Assembly (NCBI GenBank): GCA_002733205.1 | Contig: NVUW01000002.1 | Coordinates: forward strand, 558,001 to 622,000 | Direction of reading: 5' to 3' | Length of the DNA stretch: 64,000 bases | DNA from: Thalassobium sp. | GTDB lineage: Bacteria > Pseudomonadota > Gammaproteobacteria > Pseudomonadales > Oceanobacteraceae | Shown: positions 8,246 through 17,146 of the stretch, piece by piece | Layout of the letters: each line of letters begins with the position of its first letter | Position numbering within the stretch: position 1 is the first letter of the stretch | The notes under the pieces: generated by a model | The model's input: the letters and a program-made list of their open reading frames with translations, nothing else | Told to the model about the DNA's origin: nothing | Database searches by the model: none | Made by a program: the position numbers and the translations under genes

Positions 8246-9394
8246 TCAGACAGAAGCACGCAGGCAGAAGTGCTCAATCAGGCCGCGCAGCAGTGTAACG
8301 CAGGGTTCGATCTGATCCTGCGCCAGATACTCATCGACCTGATGCGCCTGATCGATATTCCCCGGCCCGAGCACAATGGTATCGATGCCCAAATCCTGTA
8401 AAAAAGGTGCTTCGGTGGCGTAGTTAACTGCCGCACTGGTATGGCCGGTTAAACGTTCAGCGGCCTGAACCAGCGGGCTGGTGGCAGCAGTTTCAAAGGA
8501 ATTAACGCCGGGAAATAACGGCTCGAACGAAAATTCCACCCGGTTTTGTTCAGCAATCGGATTTAACCGCTGGCGGATTTCATCGCGCAGATCATCGTTG
8601 CTCATACCCGGCAGGGTGCGTAAATCGAACGCCAGTTCGCAGCTGCCGCAAATGCGGTTGGGATTATCGCCACCGTGAATACAGCCAAGGTTGAGTGTCG
8701 GCACCTGCACGGCAAAATGTGCGTTCTGATAACGACCAGCAAGATCGCGGCGCAGATTCATTAATTCATTCATCACCGGCACCATGGCATCGAGGGCATT
8801 GATGCCGAGATCCGGGTTGGATGAATGCCCGGCTTTACCGGTTAAGCGCACGCTCTCCATCATGATGCCTTTGTGCATACGGATGGGTTTTAAGCTGGTG
8901 GGTTCGCCGACTACGGCATAGCGTGCTTTCGGCTTACCCTGCTGCGCCAATGCCCGCGCACCGCACATCGAGCTTTCTTCATCGGCGGTGGCGAGAATAA
9001 TCAGCGGCTGTTTGAACTCGCTGGCCTGATAATGCTGTAACGCTTCCAGAATCAGGGCGAAAAAGCCTTTCATATCGCAGGTGCCCAGGCCATAAAAACG
9101 GCCGTTACGCTCGGTTAACGTAAAAGGGTCAGACTGCCAGCGCTCCGGATTGCAGGGCACGGTATCGGTATGACCGCTGAGTACCAGGCCGCCATCGCCG
9201 CGCCCCAGTGTTGCAATCAGGTTGGCTTTGCCGGGGAAGCCTTCCAGCGGCAGAATTTCGCAGCTAAAGCCCAGTGCGCTGAACCATTCAGCCAGGGTGT
9301 TGATCACCGGCAGATTACTTTTATCGTACTCCGGCAGTACCGAACTGATGCTGTTGTGGGCAATCAGGGTTTGCAGACGGCTGATCAGATCCAT
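8246..9394 (-). CDS. argE: Acetylornithine deacetylase
   Basis: A 382-residue M20-family metallohydrolase that removes the acetyl group from N-acetylornithine to give ornithine. Visible motifs are LSGHTDTVP near residue 72 (first zinc His and Asp), GLGTCDMKGFFA near 107 (bridging Asp), ATADEESSMCGA near 135 (catalytic Glu and metal Glu), and GPGNIDQAHQVDEY near 352 (last zinc His). Domain order and length match ArgE. It heads a probable argE-argA-SpeE-like transcript and is divergent from the CYTH-CHAD gene. The 109-base region between them contains a GGTTAT...ATAACC inverted repeat at 9419-9447 that may be an operator, with low confidence. Confidence 0.93.
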   Translation of the reverse strand: MDLISRLQTLIAHNSISSVLPEYDKSNLPVINTLAEWFSALGFSCEILPLEGFPGKANLIATLGRGDGGLVLSGHTDTVPCNPERWQSDPFTLTERNGRFYGLGTCDMKGFFALILEALQHYQASEFKQPLIILATADEESSMCGARALAQQGKPKARYAVVGEPTSLKPIRMHKGIMMESVRLTGKAGHSSNPDLGINALDAMVPVMNELMNLRRDLAGRYQNAHFAVQVPTLNLGCIHGGDNPNRICGSCELAFDLRTLPGMSNDDLRDEIRQRLNPIAEQNRVEFSFEPLFPGVNSFETAATSPLVQAAERLTGHTSAAVNYATEAPFLQDLGIDTIVLGPGNIDQAHQVDEYLAQDQIEPCVTLLRGLIEHFCLRASV

Positions 9395-9503
9395 AACGGG
9401 CCTTTTATGAAAAACGGTGGTTATAAATATCAGCGCTGTTAATAACCGTGTTTAAAACATCACTGAGCTTGCTAATAGACAGGCGCCTCACGACAATAGC
9501 GCC

Positions 9504-10919
9504 ATGACTAAAGAAACCGAACTCAAGCTCCGCATCAGCCCGCAATTTTTGCCTGCGCTGACTCAATTCCTGAACACTCAGGCCCGGCCTCAGAGCCATT
9601 CTACGCTGAAAAACTGGTACCTCGATACGCCCGCAGCGGCGTTATCGTCGGCCCGTGCAGCACTGCGTATCCGTCAGCACGGTGATGGCTATGAGCAGAC
9701 GCTTAAAACCCGCGGCCAAAGTACGGCCGGGATACATCAGCGCGGCGAATGGAACTGGCCATTAACCGTACCGCAACTCAATACCGACGTTCTGCAACGT
9801 GCTGACGTTGCGGACCACTGGCCGGCCAATATCAATACTGCCGAGCTGGGTGAAATATTCACTACCCATTTTGAACGTCAGGCCTGGTTGTGGCAGCTGG
9901 ATGGCTGTGAAGCCGAAGTGGTACTGGATCAGGGCGAGGTCTGCACGGGTCATAAAACGCTGCCGTTGTGCGAAGTGGAACTGGAATTAAAACAGGGCGA
10001 TGCCGCCGGTTTGTGGGTCATGGCGCTGCGCTTGGCAGAACATGCACCGCTGTGGCTGAGCGATATCAGCAAGGCCGAACGCGGTTATCGTCTGGCGCGG
10101 CTCAGTCAGCCCTGGGCGCAGACGCCGGGCGTGGCGGCCAGTGATGATATGGCCATAGCGCTGCCGCAGTGGCTGGGCTACGAATTTTTACACCTGCAGC
10201 GCGCGCTGGAACACTGCCTGTGGGACAGCAATATTCATGGCGCACTGGATGCCTGGACACACTGGCAGGCACTGCGTGCTCTGCCGCAACTGGCCGGTAA
10301 AGTGATCCGTCGTAACCAGACCCGCGTTCTGCGTGACGCTCTGGACCAGCTGCAGCAGCCATTGCAACAATTGGCCGCGACGGCCCAGTTGCTGAGCTAT
10401 TTGCGCAGTGCCGATGAAGAAAGTGACGTACACGAAGAACTAAACACGCTGCAGGCGGTCTGGATGGAGCGCCTGCAACAGCTGCGCGATGACGCCGTGG
10501 TGGCAAAAGCGCTGACACAGGCTGCAGCGGCGTTATATGTGCTGCCGCCGTTAAAAAGTGGCAGCGAGCAGGCCGGGCATTGGCTGCGTCATTTACTGCG
10601 TCAGCATCTGCCATTGCTGGAGCAGCTTAAACGCCAGCGTCCGCAGTCCACTGAGCAATGGCGTGGCATGAGCCATGAGCTGTCGCTGCTGTGTCAGGCT
10701 TGTGACTATGCGCGTACGCTGCCGGAAGCCGCGCAGGGGAATCCGGTCGGCGAACCGGTATGGCGCGCGCTGTCTGATATGCTTAACGCAGAAACTTTGC
10801 TACAAAGGCCTTGGTCTTTACCGCCACTGCACACGGCGGATGAGGGCGAACAGCGCGGCGCCGATGATTACAGCGGCTGGGCAGAAGAGCACCTGCAGCA
10901 TCTGGCCAGACAACTCTGA
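9504..10919 (+). CDS. CYTH-CHAD domain inorganic triphosphatase (YgiF-like)
   Basis: A 471-residue protein. The N-terminal CYTH domain (about 1-200) begins with the ExExK motif (ETELKL at residues 4-9) that binds triphosphate and divalent metal, and ends with a QRGEWNW/ELGEIF series of acidic strands. The C-terminal CHAD domain (about 215-470) is helical and His/Arg-rich, a fold associated with polyphosphate binding. E. coli YgiF of the same architecture hydrolyses tripolyphosphate. It is divergent from argE and followed 41 bases later by the GspE-type ATPase on the same strand. There is no strong ribosome site before the ATG. The cellular role is inferred from the family. Confidence 0.85.
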   Translation: MTKETELKLRISPQFLPALTQFLNTQARPQSHSTLKNWYLDTPAAALSSARAALRIRQHGDGYEQTLKTRGQSTAGIHQRGEWNWPLTVPQLNTDVLQRADVADHWPANINTAELGEIFTTHFERQAWLWQLDGCEAEVVLDQGEVCTGHKTLPLCEVELELKQGDAAGLWVMALRLAEHAPLWLSDISKAERGYRLARLSQPWAQTPGVAASDDMAIALPQWLGYEFLHLQRALEHCLWDSNIHGALDAWTHWQALRALPQLAGKVIRRNQTRVLRDALDQLQQPLQQLAATAQLLSYLRSADEESDVHEELNTLQAVWMERLQQLRDDAVVAKALTQAAAALYVLPPLKSGSEQAGHWLRHLLRQHLPLLEQLKRQRPQSTEQWRGMSHELSLLCQACDYARTLPEAAQGNPVGEPVWRALSDMLNAETLLQRPWSLPPLHTADEGEQRGADDYSGWAEEHLQHLARQL

Positions 10920-10960
10920 CGTGGGTACGCAGAGCAAATACACTGATTAGGGAATGACAC

Positions 10961-12733
10961 ATGCAGGCTCAGGCGGAACGCCAACTCTCATTACCATCAC
11001 TGATTGAAGATCTGCGCCGCGACCTGCTGCTCAACGATGACGATCATCAGCTGGCCTTGAGTATCCGCCGCAAGGTGGAAGAGAAAAACCTGCATGTTCT
11101 GACCCTGCTGGCCAAACAAGGGTACGCCGATGCCCGGCATAAAGGCCGGCTTCTGAACGAACATGCCCTGATCGATTGGCTGGCCGCACGGCATAACATG
11201 GAAGCGGTGCAGATCGATCCGCTGGAAGTGGATGTGTCAGCGGTCACCGATGTGATGTCTTATGCCTTTGCTGAGCGCCACCGTATTCTGGCCGTCAAGG
11301 TCAGCACCGATACGGTAGTGGTCGCCTGTGCCGAACCGGAAGTTGAAAGCTGGATGGGCGACGTTGAGCACGTTACCCGCCGTCAGGTGAAACGTGTGCT
11401 GGCCGCGCCCAGTGATATCGAACGTTACCGAGTTGAGTTTTATCAGCTCGCCAACTCGGTCAACCGTGCCCGCCAGAGCCATAAAGGCGTCAGCGCGGTG
11501 CAGAATCTGGAATCCATGCTGGAGCTGGGCAAAGCCCGCGCACCGGACGCCAATGACGAGCACATCGTCAATATCGTTGATTGGCTGCTGCAATATGCTT
11601 TCGATCAGCGGGCCAGTGATATCCACCTGGAACCACGACGCGAAGTGGGTCATGTGCGGTTCCGCATCGACGGCGTGCTGCACAATGTCTACGAGTTGCC
11701 GGCGCAGGTGGCGATGGCGGTGGTCGCGCGGATTAAATCACTGGGGCGGATGAACATTGCGGAAAAGCGCAAACCCCAGGACAGCCGGTTAAAAACCAAA
11801 ACCCCTTCCGGTCAGGAAGTAGAATTGCGTTTATCCACGTTGCCGACCGCCTTTGGCGAAAAGCTGGTGATGCGGGTTTTCGATCCACAGGTGCTGGTGC
11901 GCAGTTTCTCAGAGCTGGGTTTCAGTAAAGAAGATAACCGCCGCTGGGCGGAAATGACGCGCAACAACCACGGCATTATTTTTGTTACCGGCCCGACCGG
12001 TTCCGGTAAAACCACCACGCTGTATTCCACACTGAAACAACTGGCCACGCCGGAAGTGAACGTGTCGACCATTGAAGATCCGATCGAAATGGTAGAAGGT
12101 TCGTTTAACCAGATGCAGGTGCATCCTGGTATTGATCTGACCTTTGCCAGCGGCGTGCGCGCTTTGTTGCGTCAGGACCCTGATATCATCATGGTGGGTG
12201 AGGTGCGCGATCTGGAAACCGCCGAAATTGCGGTTCAGGCGGCGTTAACCGGCCATTTGGTACTGTCCACCCTGCACACCAACGATGCCCCCTCGGCCTT
12301 TACCCGTTTAATGGAACTGGGCTTACCGGCTTATTTAATCCGCTCCAGTGTGCTGGGCGTCATGGCTCAGCGTCTGGTGCGGACCTTGTGTCCGCACTGC
12401 AAAGTGAAAGAAAAAGTCGACGAGCGTGCCTGGAAACAACTGACCGCTCCCTGGCTGGTGAAAACACCGGAATTTGTCTTCTCCGCTAAAGGCTGCCTTG
12501 AATGTCGTGGCACCGGTTATATGGGACGGATGGGCATTTATGAAGTGATGCCGATGAGTGAAAACCTGGAAGTGATGATCAACGACCAGATGGATCACAT
12601 CAAACTGCGTCAGGCCGCCATGAAGGAAGGTATGCACAGTCTGCGCTTAAGTGGTGCACATAAAGTGGCGGCGGGGATGACCACGGTGGCAGAAGTGATG
12701 CGTGTGGCGCCTTTGTCGAAGATGCAGTCGTAA
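10961..12733 (+). CDS. GspE/PulE/PilB-family secretion ATPase (orphan)
   Basis: A 590-residue hexameric-type traffic ATPase. An N-terminal MshEN/N1-like region (about 20-170) precedes the core: Walker A GPTGSGKTTT near residue 344, an aspartate box around TIEDPIE, Walker B QDPDIIMVGEVRD near 405, a His box in LVLSTLHTNDA, and a four-Cys zinc site (CPHC near 477 and CLEC near 508). Such ATPases power type IV pili, type II secretion or related machines. No pilin, secretin or platform protein lies nearby, so it works with machinery encoded elsewhere or has another role. It may be cotranscribed with the CYTH-CHAD gene. Which machine it serves cannot be told from this window. Confidence 0.85.
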   Translation: MQAQAERQLSLPSLIEDLRRDLLLNDDDHQLALSIRRKVEEKNLHVLTLLAKQGYADARHKGRLLNEHALIDWLAARHNMEAVQIDPLEVDVSAVTDVMSYAFAERHRILAVKVSTDTVVVACAEPEVESWMGDVEHVTRRQVKRVLAAPSDIERYRVEFYQLANSVNRARQSHKGVSAVQNLESMLELGKARAPDANDEHIVNIVDWLLQYAFDQRASDIHLEPRREVGHVRFRIDGVLHNVYELPAQVAMAVVARIKSLGRMNIAEKRKPQDSRLKTKTPSGQEVELRLSTLPTAFGEKLVMRVFDPQVLVRSFSELGFSKEDNRRWAEMTRNNHGIIFVTGPTGSGKTTTLYSTLKQLATPEVNVSTIEDPIEMVEGSFNQMQVHPGIDLTFASGVRALLRQDPDIIMVGEVRDLETAEIAVQAALTGHLVLSTLHTNDAPSAFTRLMELGLPAYLIRSSVLGVMAQRLVRTLCPHCKVKEKVDERAWKQLTAPWLVKTPEFVFSAKGCLECRGTGYMGRMGIYEVMPMSENLEVMINDQMDHIKLRQAAMKEGMHSLRLSGAHKVAAGMTTVAEVMRVAPLSKMQS

Positions 12734-12814
12734 AAGTGTTAGCTGGTGCATAGAGACCCGGCGTATCAACGACTAGAATGAACAATTAAATAAGAACAGT
12801 AAGGAAATACCTAC

Positions 12815-13309
12815 GTGGATATCAGCGTACCACCGATCATCGACCTTGAGGCCTCCGGTTTTGGACGGGGCAGCTATCCGATTGAGGTGGGCTTTGCGCT
12901 GGAAGACCGTATGGTGCACAGCTTTCTGATCAAGCCCGCCCCTAACTGGTTGCACTGGAGTGTTGAAGCTGAACATATTCATGGTATTTCACGTGATCAG
13001 CTGCACAGAGAAGGCATGACCCCGCGCGAAGTAGCGCTGAAAATGAACGATATTTTGCGCGGCAAAACGCTGTATTCCGATGCCTGGAGTTTTGACAGCT
13101 CGTGGATGGGGCGACTGTTTGACGAAGCTGAACTGGTGCAGCGTTTCCGCATTGAAACCATTAATAAGCTGCTGACGCCGGAACAGATGGAAGCCTGGCA
13201 CGACACCAAAAAATCCCTCTGGCATGATATGAATATCGAACGTCACCGCGCCGCTAACGATGTGCAGGTGCTGCAGGAAACCTTCTTACGGGTGGCTTGC
13301 CCGGTTTAA
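12815..13309 (+). CDS. DEDDh-type 3'-5' exonuclease-like protein
   Basis: A 164-residue compact protein of the RNase T / DnaQ exonuclease fold. The acidic catalytic residues are visible: IDLEASG (Asp and Glu of ExoI, residues 9-11), an Asp in LYSDAWSFDSSW near 90-95 (ExoII), and HRAANDV near 147-152 with the His and Asp of ExoIII, giving a complete DEDDh set. It begins at GTG 12815, well spaced from AAGGAAA. The family degrades DNA or RNA from the 3' end with two metal ions; the natural substrate here is unknown. Its stop abuts the stop of the convergent coiled-coil gene. Confidence 0.75.
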   Translation: MDISVPPIIDLEASGFGRGSYPIEVGFALEDRMVHSFLIKPAPNWLHWSVEAEHIHGISRDQLHREGMTPREVALKMNDILRGKTLYSDAWSFDSSWMGRLFDEAELVQRFRIETINKLLTPEQMEAWHDTKKSLWHDMNIERHRAANDVQVLQETFLRVACPV

Positions 13310-14155
13310 CTACTCGCTGTCCATTTCCAGTACCGCGATTTCCAGTAAAGCAATTTCGCGTTTTTTGCGCTCCAGCTCCTGCTGCAGATGCTCCGGCCCT
13401 TCTTCTGCAATTTCCAGAAAATGGCGCTCGATAAATTCCTTCTCAGCCAGCGTGCGCTGCAGCAGTTCTTCCGTATTTTTCAGTTCATCACGCATTGCCG
13501 CCACTTCACTGGCCCGGAAGCTGGTTTTGAGCTCCTGCTGAAGGTTTTGCGTGAGCAGGCGTTCTTCCTGATATTTTTTATCGAGTTGTTCCAGTCGTTC
13601 TTTCAGACGGGTTTTGTCCCTTTCCAGCCGGTCGCGTGTGACGCCGAGACTTTTGAGTTTGATTAAGTCTGCTGACAGACTGCTTAACTTATTCTTCAGC
13701 GTTTTGCTCAATTCTTTCTGCTGGCGTTGTGTGAGCTGATGCTGGGTGATGATTTCACCGGCGCGCTCAAGCTTCCGCGTTAATGACTCCACCATCTGCT
13801 GCAACTGAGTGCGATCCAGCTCACCTTCTTTCAGGTAGGCCACCAGGCGCTCTTTCTCGGTCTGAAAATGCTCCTGCAGATGTTCGAGTTCTTTCGCTGC
13901 CGGATTTTCCTGTGCCACGATCTGTTGGTTAAGATCCTGTTCGGCTTCTGTCAGTTGCCGGACCAGTGACTGTTCCTGATTGCTGTGGAGTTCGTTATGG
14001 GATTGCTGGTCTTCTACTAACAGCATCAGCGTTTTATTTTGTTCAAGAAGATCGGTAATTTCCCGGCGGCGGCTTTTCCACTGCAGGATCAGCACCGCAA
14101 CCGCTGCCACAAGCAGAATACTGAGTTGAGCAATAACGATCAGGCTGATGGACAT
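13310..14155 (-). CDS. Membrane-anchored coiled-coil protein of unknown function
   Basis: About 281 residues. One N-terminal transmembrane helix (MSISLIVIAQLSILLVAAVAV) is followed by a charged cytoplasmic or periplasmic rod of nearly continuous coiled coil, rich in Glu, Gln, Lys and Leu to the C-terminus. I do not recognise a named family. The ATG at 14155 is chosen because the hydrophobic helix starts there; a TTG at 14182 would add nine residues, and neither has a clear ribosome site. The gene converges with the exonuclease with no spacer and is divergent from the response regulator. Similar proteins act as scaffolds, but nothing specific can be claimed. Confidence 0.6.
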   Translation of the reverse strand: MSISLIVIAQLSILLVAAVAVLILQWKSRRREITDLLEQNKTLMLLVEDQQSHNELHSNQEQSLVRQLTEAEQDLNQQIVAQENPAAKELEHLQEHFQTEKERLVAYLKEGELDRTQLQQMVESLTRKLERAGEIITQHQLTQRQQKELSKTLKNKLSSLSADLIKLKSLGVTRDRLERDKTRLKERLEQLDKKYQEERLLTQNLQQELKTSFRASEVAAMRDELKNTEELLQRTLAEKEFIERHFLEIAEEGPEHLQQELERKKREIALLEIAVLEMDSE

Positions 14156-14256
14156 GGGGTTATACCGGGTAAATACGGGCAATTCTTATTATAGATGCAT
14201 TTACGGCAAGCTTTGTGACCCGTTCTATACTGAGCTGAGAGCATAGGGGGGAGTGA

Positions 14257-15171
14257 ATGAAATTTCTGATTGTTGATGACAGTCCGGCGATGCAGGCCAT
14301 TGTCCGCCGCTCGCTGCAACGGGCGGGCTATGGTGATCTGGAGTTCAGGCTGGCAGGTAATGGACGCGAAGCGATTGAGATCATCCGCACCTGGGAGCCG
14401 GAAGTGGTCATTACCGATTGGCATATGCCGGAAATGAGCGGTCTGGATTTGATCCGTGAATGCCAGCGCCAGATGCTGGGTATCAAGATTGGTCTGGTGA
14501 CAACAGAAACAAGCCCCGAACGTATCCAGGAAGCGCGTAATGCCGGGGCATTGTTCGTGCTGCATAAGCCGTTTGAGCAGGAAGAGTTCAGCGAAGTACT
14601 GCTGCCGATCATTCAGGGGGCGGTGGAAGGTGAAGCCTTACTGGCAAACAGCGCCAGTGAGCCGGATACCACCACCTACGAGTTGCGCCTGCCTTCGTTA
14701 GGTGCCATGAACAAAGTGATCGATGGCGTTACGTTAGCCGATGTGCAGCTGCTTCCGGCGGATCGGCGCCAGGTTGATTATCGCTATTTGCCGTATGTCG
14801 TGGCGCTGTTCTCTGATCATGAGAAGGCAACCATTAAAGCGGTATGCATTATGGATATTCGCGCTGCAGCTGTGCTTTCCTGTGCCGCAACCGGCGAGTT
14901 TCCCGAAATGTATAACGAGTGTTTGCAGAACAAGGCAATGGGGAAAAAACTGCTCGATAACATCAAGCGTATGATGAAGCTGGTGGGGGCGCTGTTCTAC
15001 GATCCGTCTAATCAGCAGGATCTGGATCTGAAAAGTGTGCACCTGATTCCCAAGCCTTTCGACCGGCTGGAAAAACTGGGCTCCAGCGTCAGCGATAAAC
15101 GCATGGATATTACCGTCACCTCCCCCATGTATGGGGAGGGGCATCTTATTCTGATGGAAGTGTTGGAATAA
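14257..15171 (+). CDS. Response regulator with CheY-like receiver and unassigned C-terminal domain
   Basis: A 304-residue protein. The receiver domain (1-125) has the acidic pair in IVDDSPAM (residues 6-8), the phosphoacceptor Asp in VITDWHMPEMSG near residue 54, Thr in LVTTETS, and Lys in LHKPFEQ near 105, so it should be phosphorylatable. The C-terminal part (about 145-304) has no DNA-binding helix-turn-helix or enzyme motif I recognise; the conserved-looking stretch ADRRQVDYRYLPYVVALF and the helices KKLLDNIKRMMKL loosely recall CheX/CheC-type phosphatase domains, but the E-x-x-N signature is not clear. The ribosome site GGGGGGAG is strong. No histidine kinase is adjacent. Confidence 0.8.
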   Translation: MKFLIVDDSPAMQAIVRRSLQRAGYGDLEFRLAGNGREAIEIIRTWEPEVVITDWHMPEMSGLDLIRECQRQMLGIKIGLVTTETSPERIQEARNAGALFVLHKPFEQEEFSEVLLPIIQGAVEGEALLANSASEPDTTTYELRLPSLGAMNKVIDGVTLADVQLLPADRRQVDYRYLPYVVALFSDHEKATIKAVCIMDIRAAAVLSCAATGEFPEMYNECLQNKAMGKKLLDNIKRMMKLVGALFYDPSNQQDLDLKSVHLIPKPFDRLEKLGSSVSDKRMDITVTSPMYGEGHLILMEVLE

Positions 15172-15210
15172 ACCTCCGCATCAGCGCCAGACCATTTTTG
15201 ACTCCGGCTA

Positions 15211-15254
15211 CCGGCAACCAGCCAATATGAATGACATTATGTACTGGTTGCCGG
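15211..15254. terminator. Hairpin between convergent response regulator and lpxL genes
   Basis: An 11-bp perfect inverted repeat (CCGGCAACCAG / CTGGTTGCCGG) with a 22-base loop lies between the two stops. It probably limits read-through in both directions; there is no clear T-run. Confidence 0.5.
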
Positions 15255-15261
15255 GGGCAGA

Positions 15262-16185
15262 TTACTTATACAGCAATCCTTTTTTCTCCTGTGCATCCGG
15301 GCGCGTTTTAAAACGCTTATGCAGCCATAAATATTGACTTGGATGCTGACGCAATTGTTCTTCCAGAAATGCGTTAGCGACACGCGCGTCGGCGCTGTCA
15401 TCTTCACCCGGAATCGGCAAAGCATCATGAATCGTCATGGTGTAACCGCGGTTATCGTCATTTCGGAAATAAGTAATCGGCATCACCAGTGCATTACCGG
15501 CCTTGGCAATACGTGATGTGGCTGTGATGGTTGCCGCCGGTATTCCGAAAAAGTCGACAAATACGCTGTTTTTGCGCCCGAAATCCTGGTCTTGTGCGTA
15601 CCAGAGAATCTCGCCTTTTTTCAGGGTGCGGATAAAACCACGGATATCTTTACGGGTAAAACAGTGGTTATAAAGACGGGCGCGGTTTTGTTCCATCAGG
15701 TAATTCATCACCGCATTATTCTGCGGACGATAGCTGACGTTAAACGTCAGCTTATTGCTGAGCAGCGTACCCGCCAGATCCAGCATGGAATAGTGCGCAC
15801 CGAGCAGCATAATACCGCGGCCTTCGGCCTGTGCAGCGGCGATTTTTTCCAGGCCAATAAAGGTGGTTTTATCGAGCAGGTAATCGGGCTTGCGGAACCA
15901 GGCGATCATGGTTTCCATCACACCGATACCGTTGTCGATAAACACCTGTCGCACCAGTGCATGTTGTTCTGCCGCTGTTTTCTCCGGGAAACACAGACGG
16001 ATATTCACCTCAACAATATGTCGCCGACTCTTGGCGACTTTATGCAGCAATAAGCCGATGGCTTTACCGATATGCAGCTGTAACGGCAGTGGCAGTCGGG
16101 TGGTGACAACCATCAGCCCTACCGTCAGCCAGACCGGCCAGTGTTGTGGTTTTAACAGCGTTTTAGGGAAATGCGCATCAGCCAT
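15262..16185 (-). CDS. lpxL: Lipid A biosynthesis acyltransferase (LpxL/HtrB family)
   Basis: A 307-residue inner-membrane acyltransferase that adds a secondary acyl chain (lauroyl-type) to Kdo2-lipid IVA. An N-terminal hydrophobic helix ([20 protein letters not shown]) anchors it; the catalytic H-x4-D motif is HYSMLD near residue 126, and the [16 protein letters not shown] block near 200 is characteristic of LpxL/LpxM. LpxL is preferred over LpxM by general resemblance, without certainty. Its start overlaps the hldD stop by 8 bases, so the three minus-strand genes hldE-hldD-lpxL form one operon for the lipid A/inner core. Confidence 0.88.
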   Translation of the reverse strand: MADAHFPKTLLKPQHWPVWLTVGLMVVTTRLPLPLQLHIGKAIGLLLHKVAKSRRHIVEVNIRLCFPEKTAAEQHALVRQVFIDNGIGVMETMIAWFRKPDYLLDKTTFIGLEKIAAAQAEGRGIMLLGAHYSMLDLAGTLLSNKLTFNVSYRPQNNAVMNYLMEQNRARLYNHCFTRKDIRGFIRTLKKGEILWYAQDQDFGRKNSVFVDFFGIPAATITATSRIAKAGNALVMPITYFRNDDNRGYTMTIHDALPIPGEDDSADARVANAFLEEQLRQHPSQYLWLHKRFKTRPDAQEKKGLLYK

Positions 16186-17146
16186 TTAACCAATCCATAT
16201 AGCTGAACACGCCTTGTTCTACGGTCGCAAATGCATCGCTGTAACCGGCAGCACGTAATGCGCTGATATCGGCTTCGGTGAAGCTTTGATACGCACCTTT
16301 CAAATGATCCGGGAACGGCATGTATTCTTTTTTACCATGAATTTTCTGCGGCTCCGGGCGCTCGCCATGCCATTTGATCACGGCATCGGCCACATCGTTA
16401 AAGCTCTGGCACTGGCCGGTACCCAGGTTGAAAATTCCGCTCTTATCCGGATTTTTCCAAAACCACAGATTCACTTTGACGACATCTGCGACAAAGACAA
16501 AATCACGGCGTTGTTCACCATCGCCGTAACCGCCACTGCCACCGAATAACTTGCAGATGCCGTTGTCTTTTAGTTGGTTGTTAAAGTGGAACGCAACGGA
16601 TGACATCGAGCCTTTGTGCTGTTCGCGCGGGCCGTACACATTGAAATAACGGAAGCCGACGACCTGAGTGGTCAGTGTATGCTGAATGGAGCGTACATAC
16701 TGGTCGAACTGCCATTTGCTGTAGCCATAAACATTCAGTGGTTTTTCGTGGCTGCGCTCTTCTTTAAACACATCGCTGCCACCGTAAACCGAGGCGCTGG
16801 ACGCGTATAAAAAGGCGATGCCTTTGGCCTGGCAGGCGTGCAGTAATACTTTGGAATATTCGTAGTTATTTTCCATCATAAATTTGCCGTCCCACTCGGT
16901 GGTGGAAGAGCAGGCGCCTTCGTGGAAAATCACTTCAACGTTATCAAGAATGCCGTCGTCATTTTTTACGCGCTGCAGAAAATCGTCTTTATCCAGATAG
17001 TCGGCGATGTCGCAATCGCTGATATTGTAAAACTGCTTACCATCGCTTAAGTCATCAACCACGATAATATCTTTACGGCCCTGTTCGTTCAGGGTTTTAA
17101 CGATGTTACTGCCAATAAAGCCGGCACCGCCGGTTACGATAATCAT
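16178..17146 (-). CDS. hldD: ADP-L-glycero-D-manno-heptose 6-epimerase
   Basis: A 322-residue short-chain dehydrogenase-type epimerase making the heptose donor for the LPS inner core. The NAD(P) loop is [10 protein letters not shown] at residues 5-14. The YGYSKWQFD motif near 140 carries the catalytic Tyr and Lys, and ASSASVYGG near 115 supplies the Ser. It overlaps hldE by 4 bases (ATGA-type coupling) and lpxL by 8 bases, indicating translational coupling. It completes the ADP-heptose pathway with the upstream bifunctional HldE. Confidence 0.95.
   Translation of the reverse strand: MIIVTGGAGFIGSNIVKTLNEQGRKDIIVVDDLSDGKQFYNISDCDIADYLDKDDFLQRVKNDDGILDNVEVIFHEGACSSTTEWDGKFMMENNYEYSKVLLHACQAKGIAFLYASSASVYGGSDVFKEERSHEKPLNVYGYSKWQFDQYVRSIQHTLTTQVVGFRYFNVYGPREQHKGSMSSVAFHFNNQLKDNGICKLFGGSGGYGDGEQRRDFVFVADVVKVNLWFWKNPDKSGIFNLGTGQCQSFNDVADAVIKWHGERPEPQKIHGKKEYMPFPDHLKGAYQSFTEADISALRAAGYSDAFATVEQGVFSYMDWLNG

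Noticed and set aside
9419..9447. ArgR operator upstream of argE
   Set aside because: GGTTAT...ATAACC is an inverted repeat, but it does not resemble the TGAAT-type ARG box; no regulator can be named.
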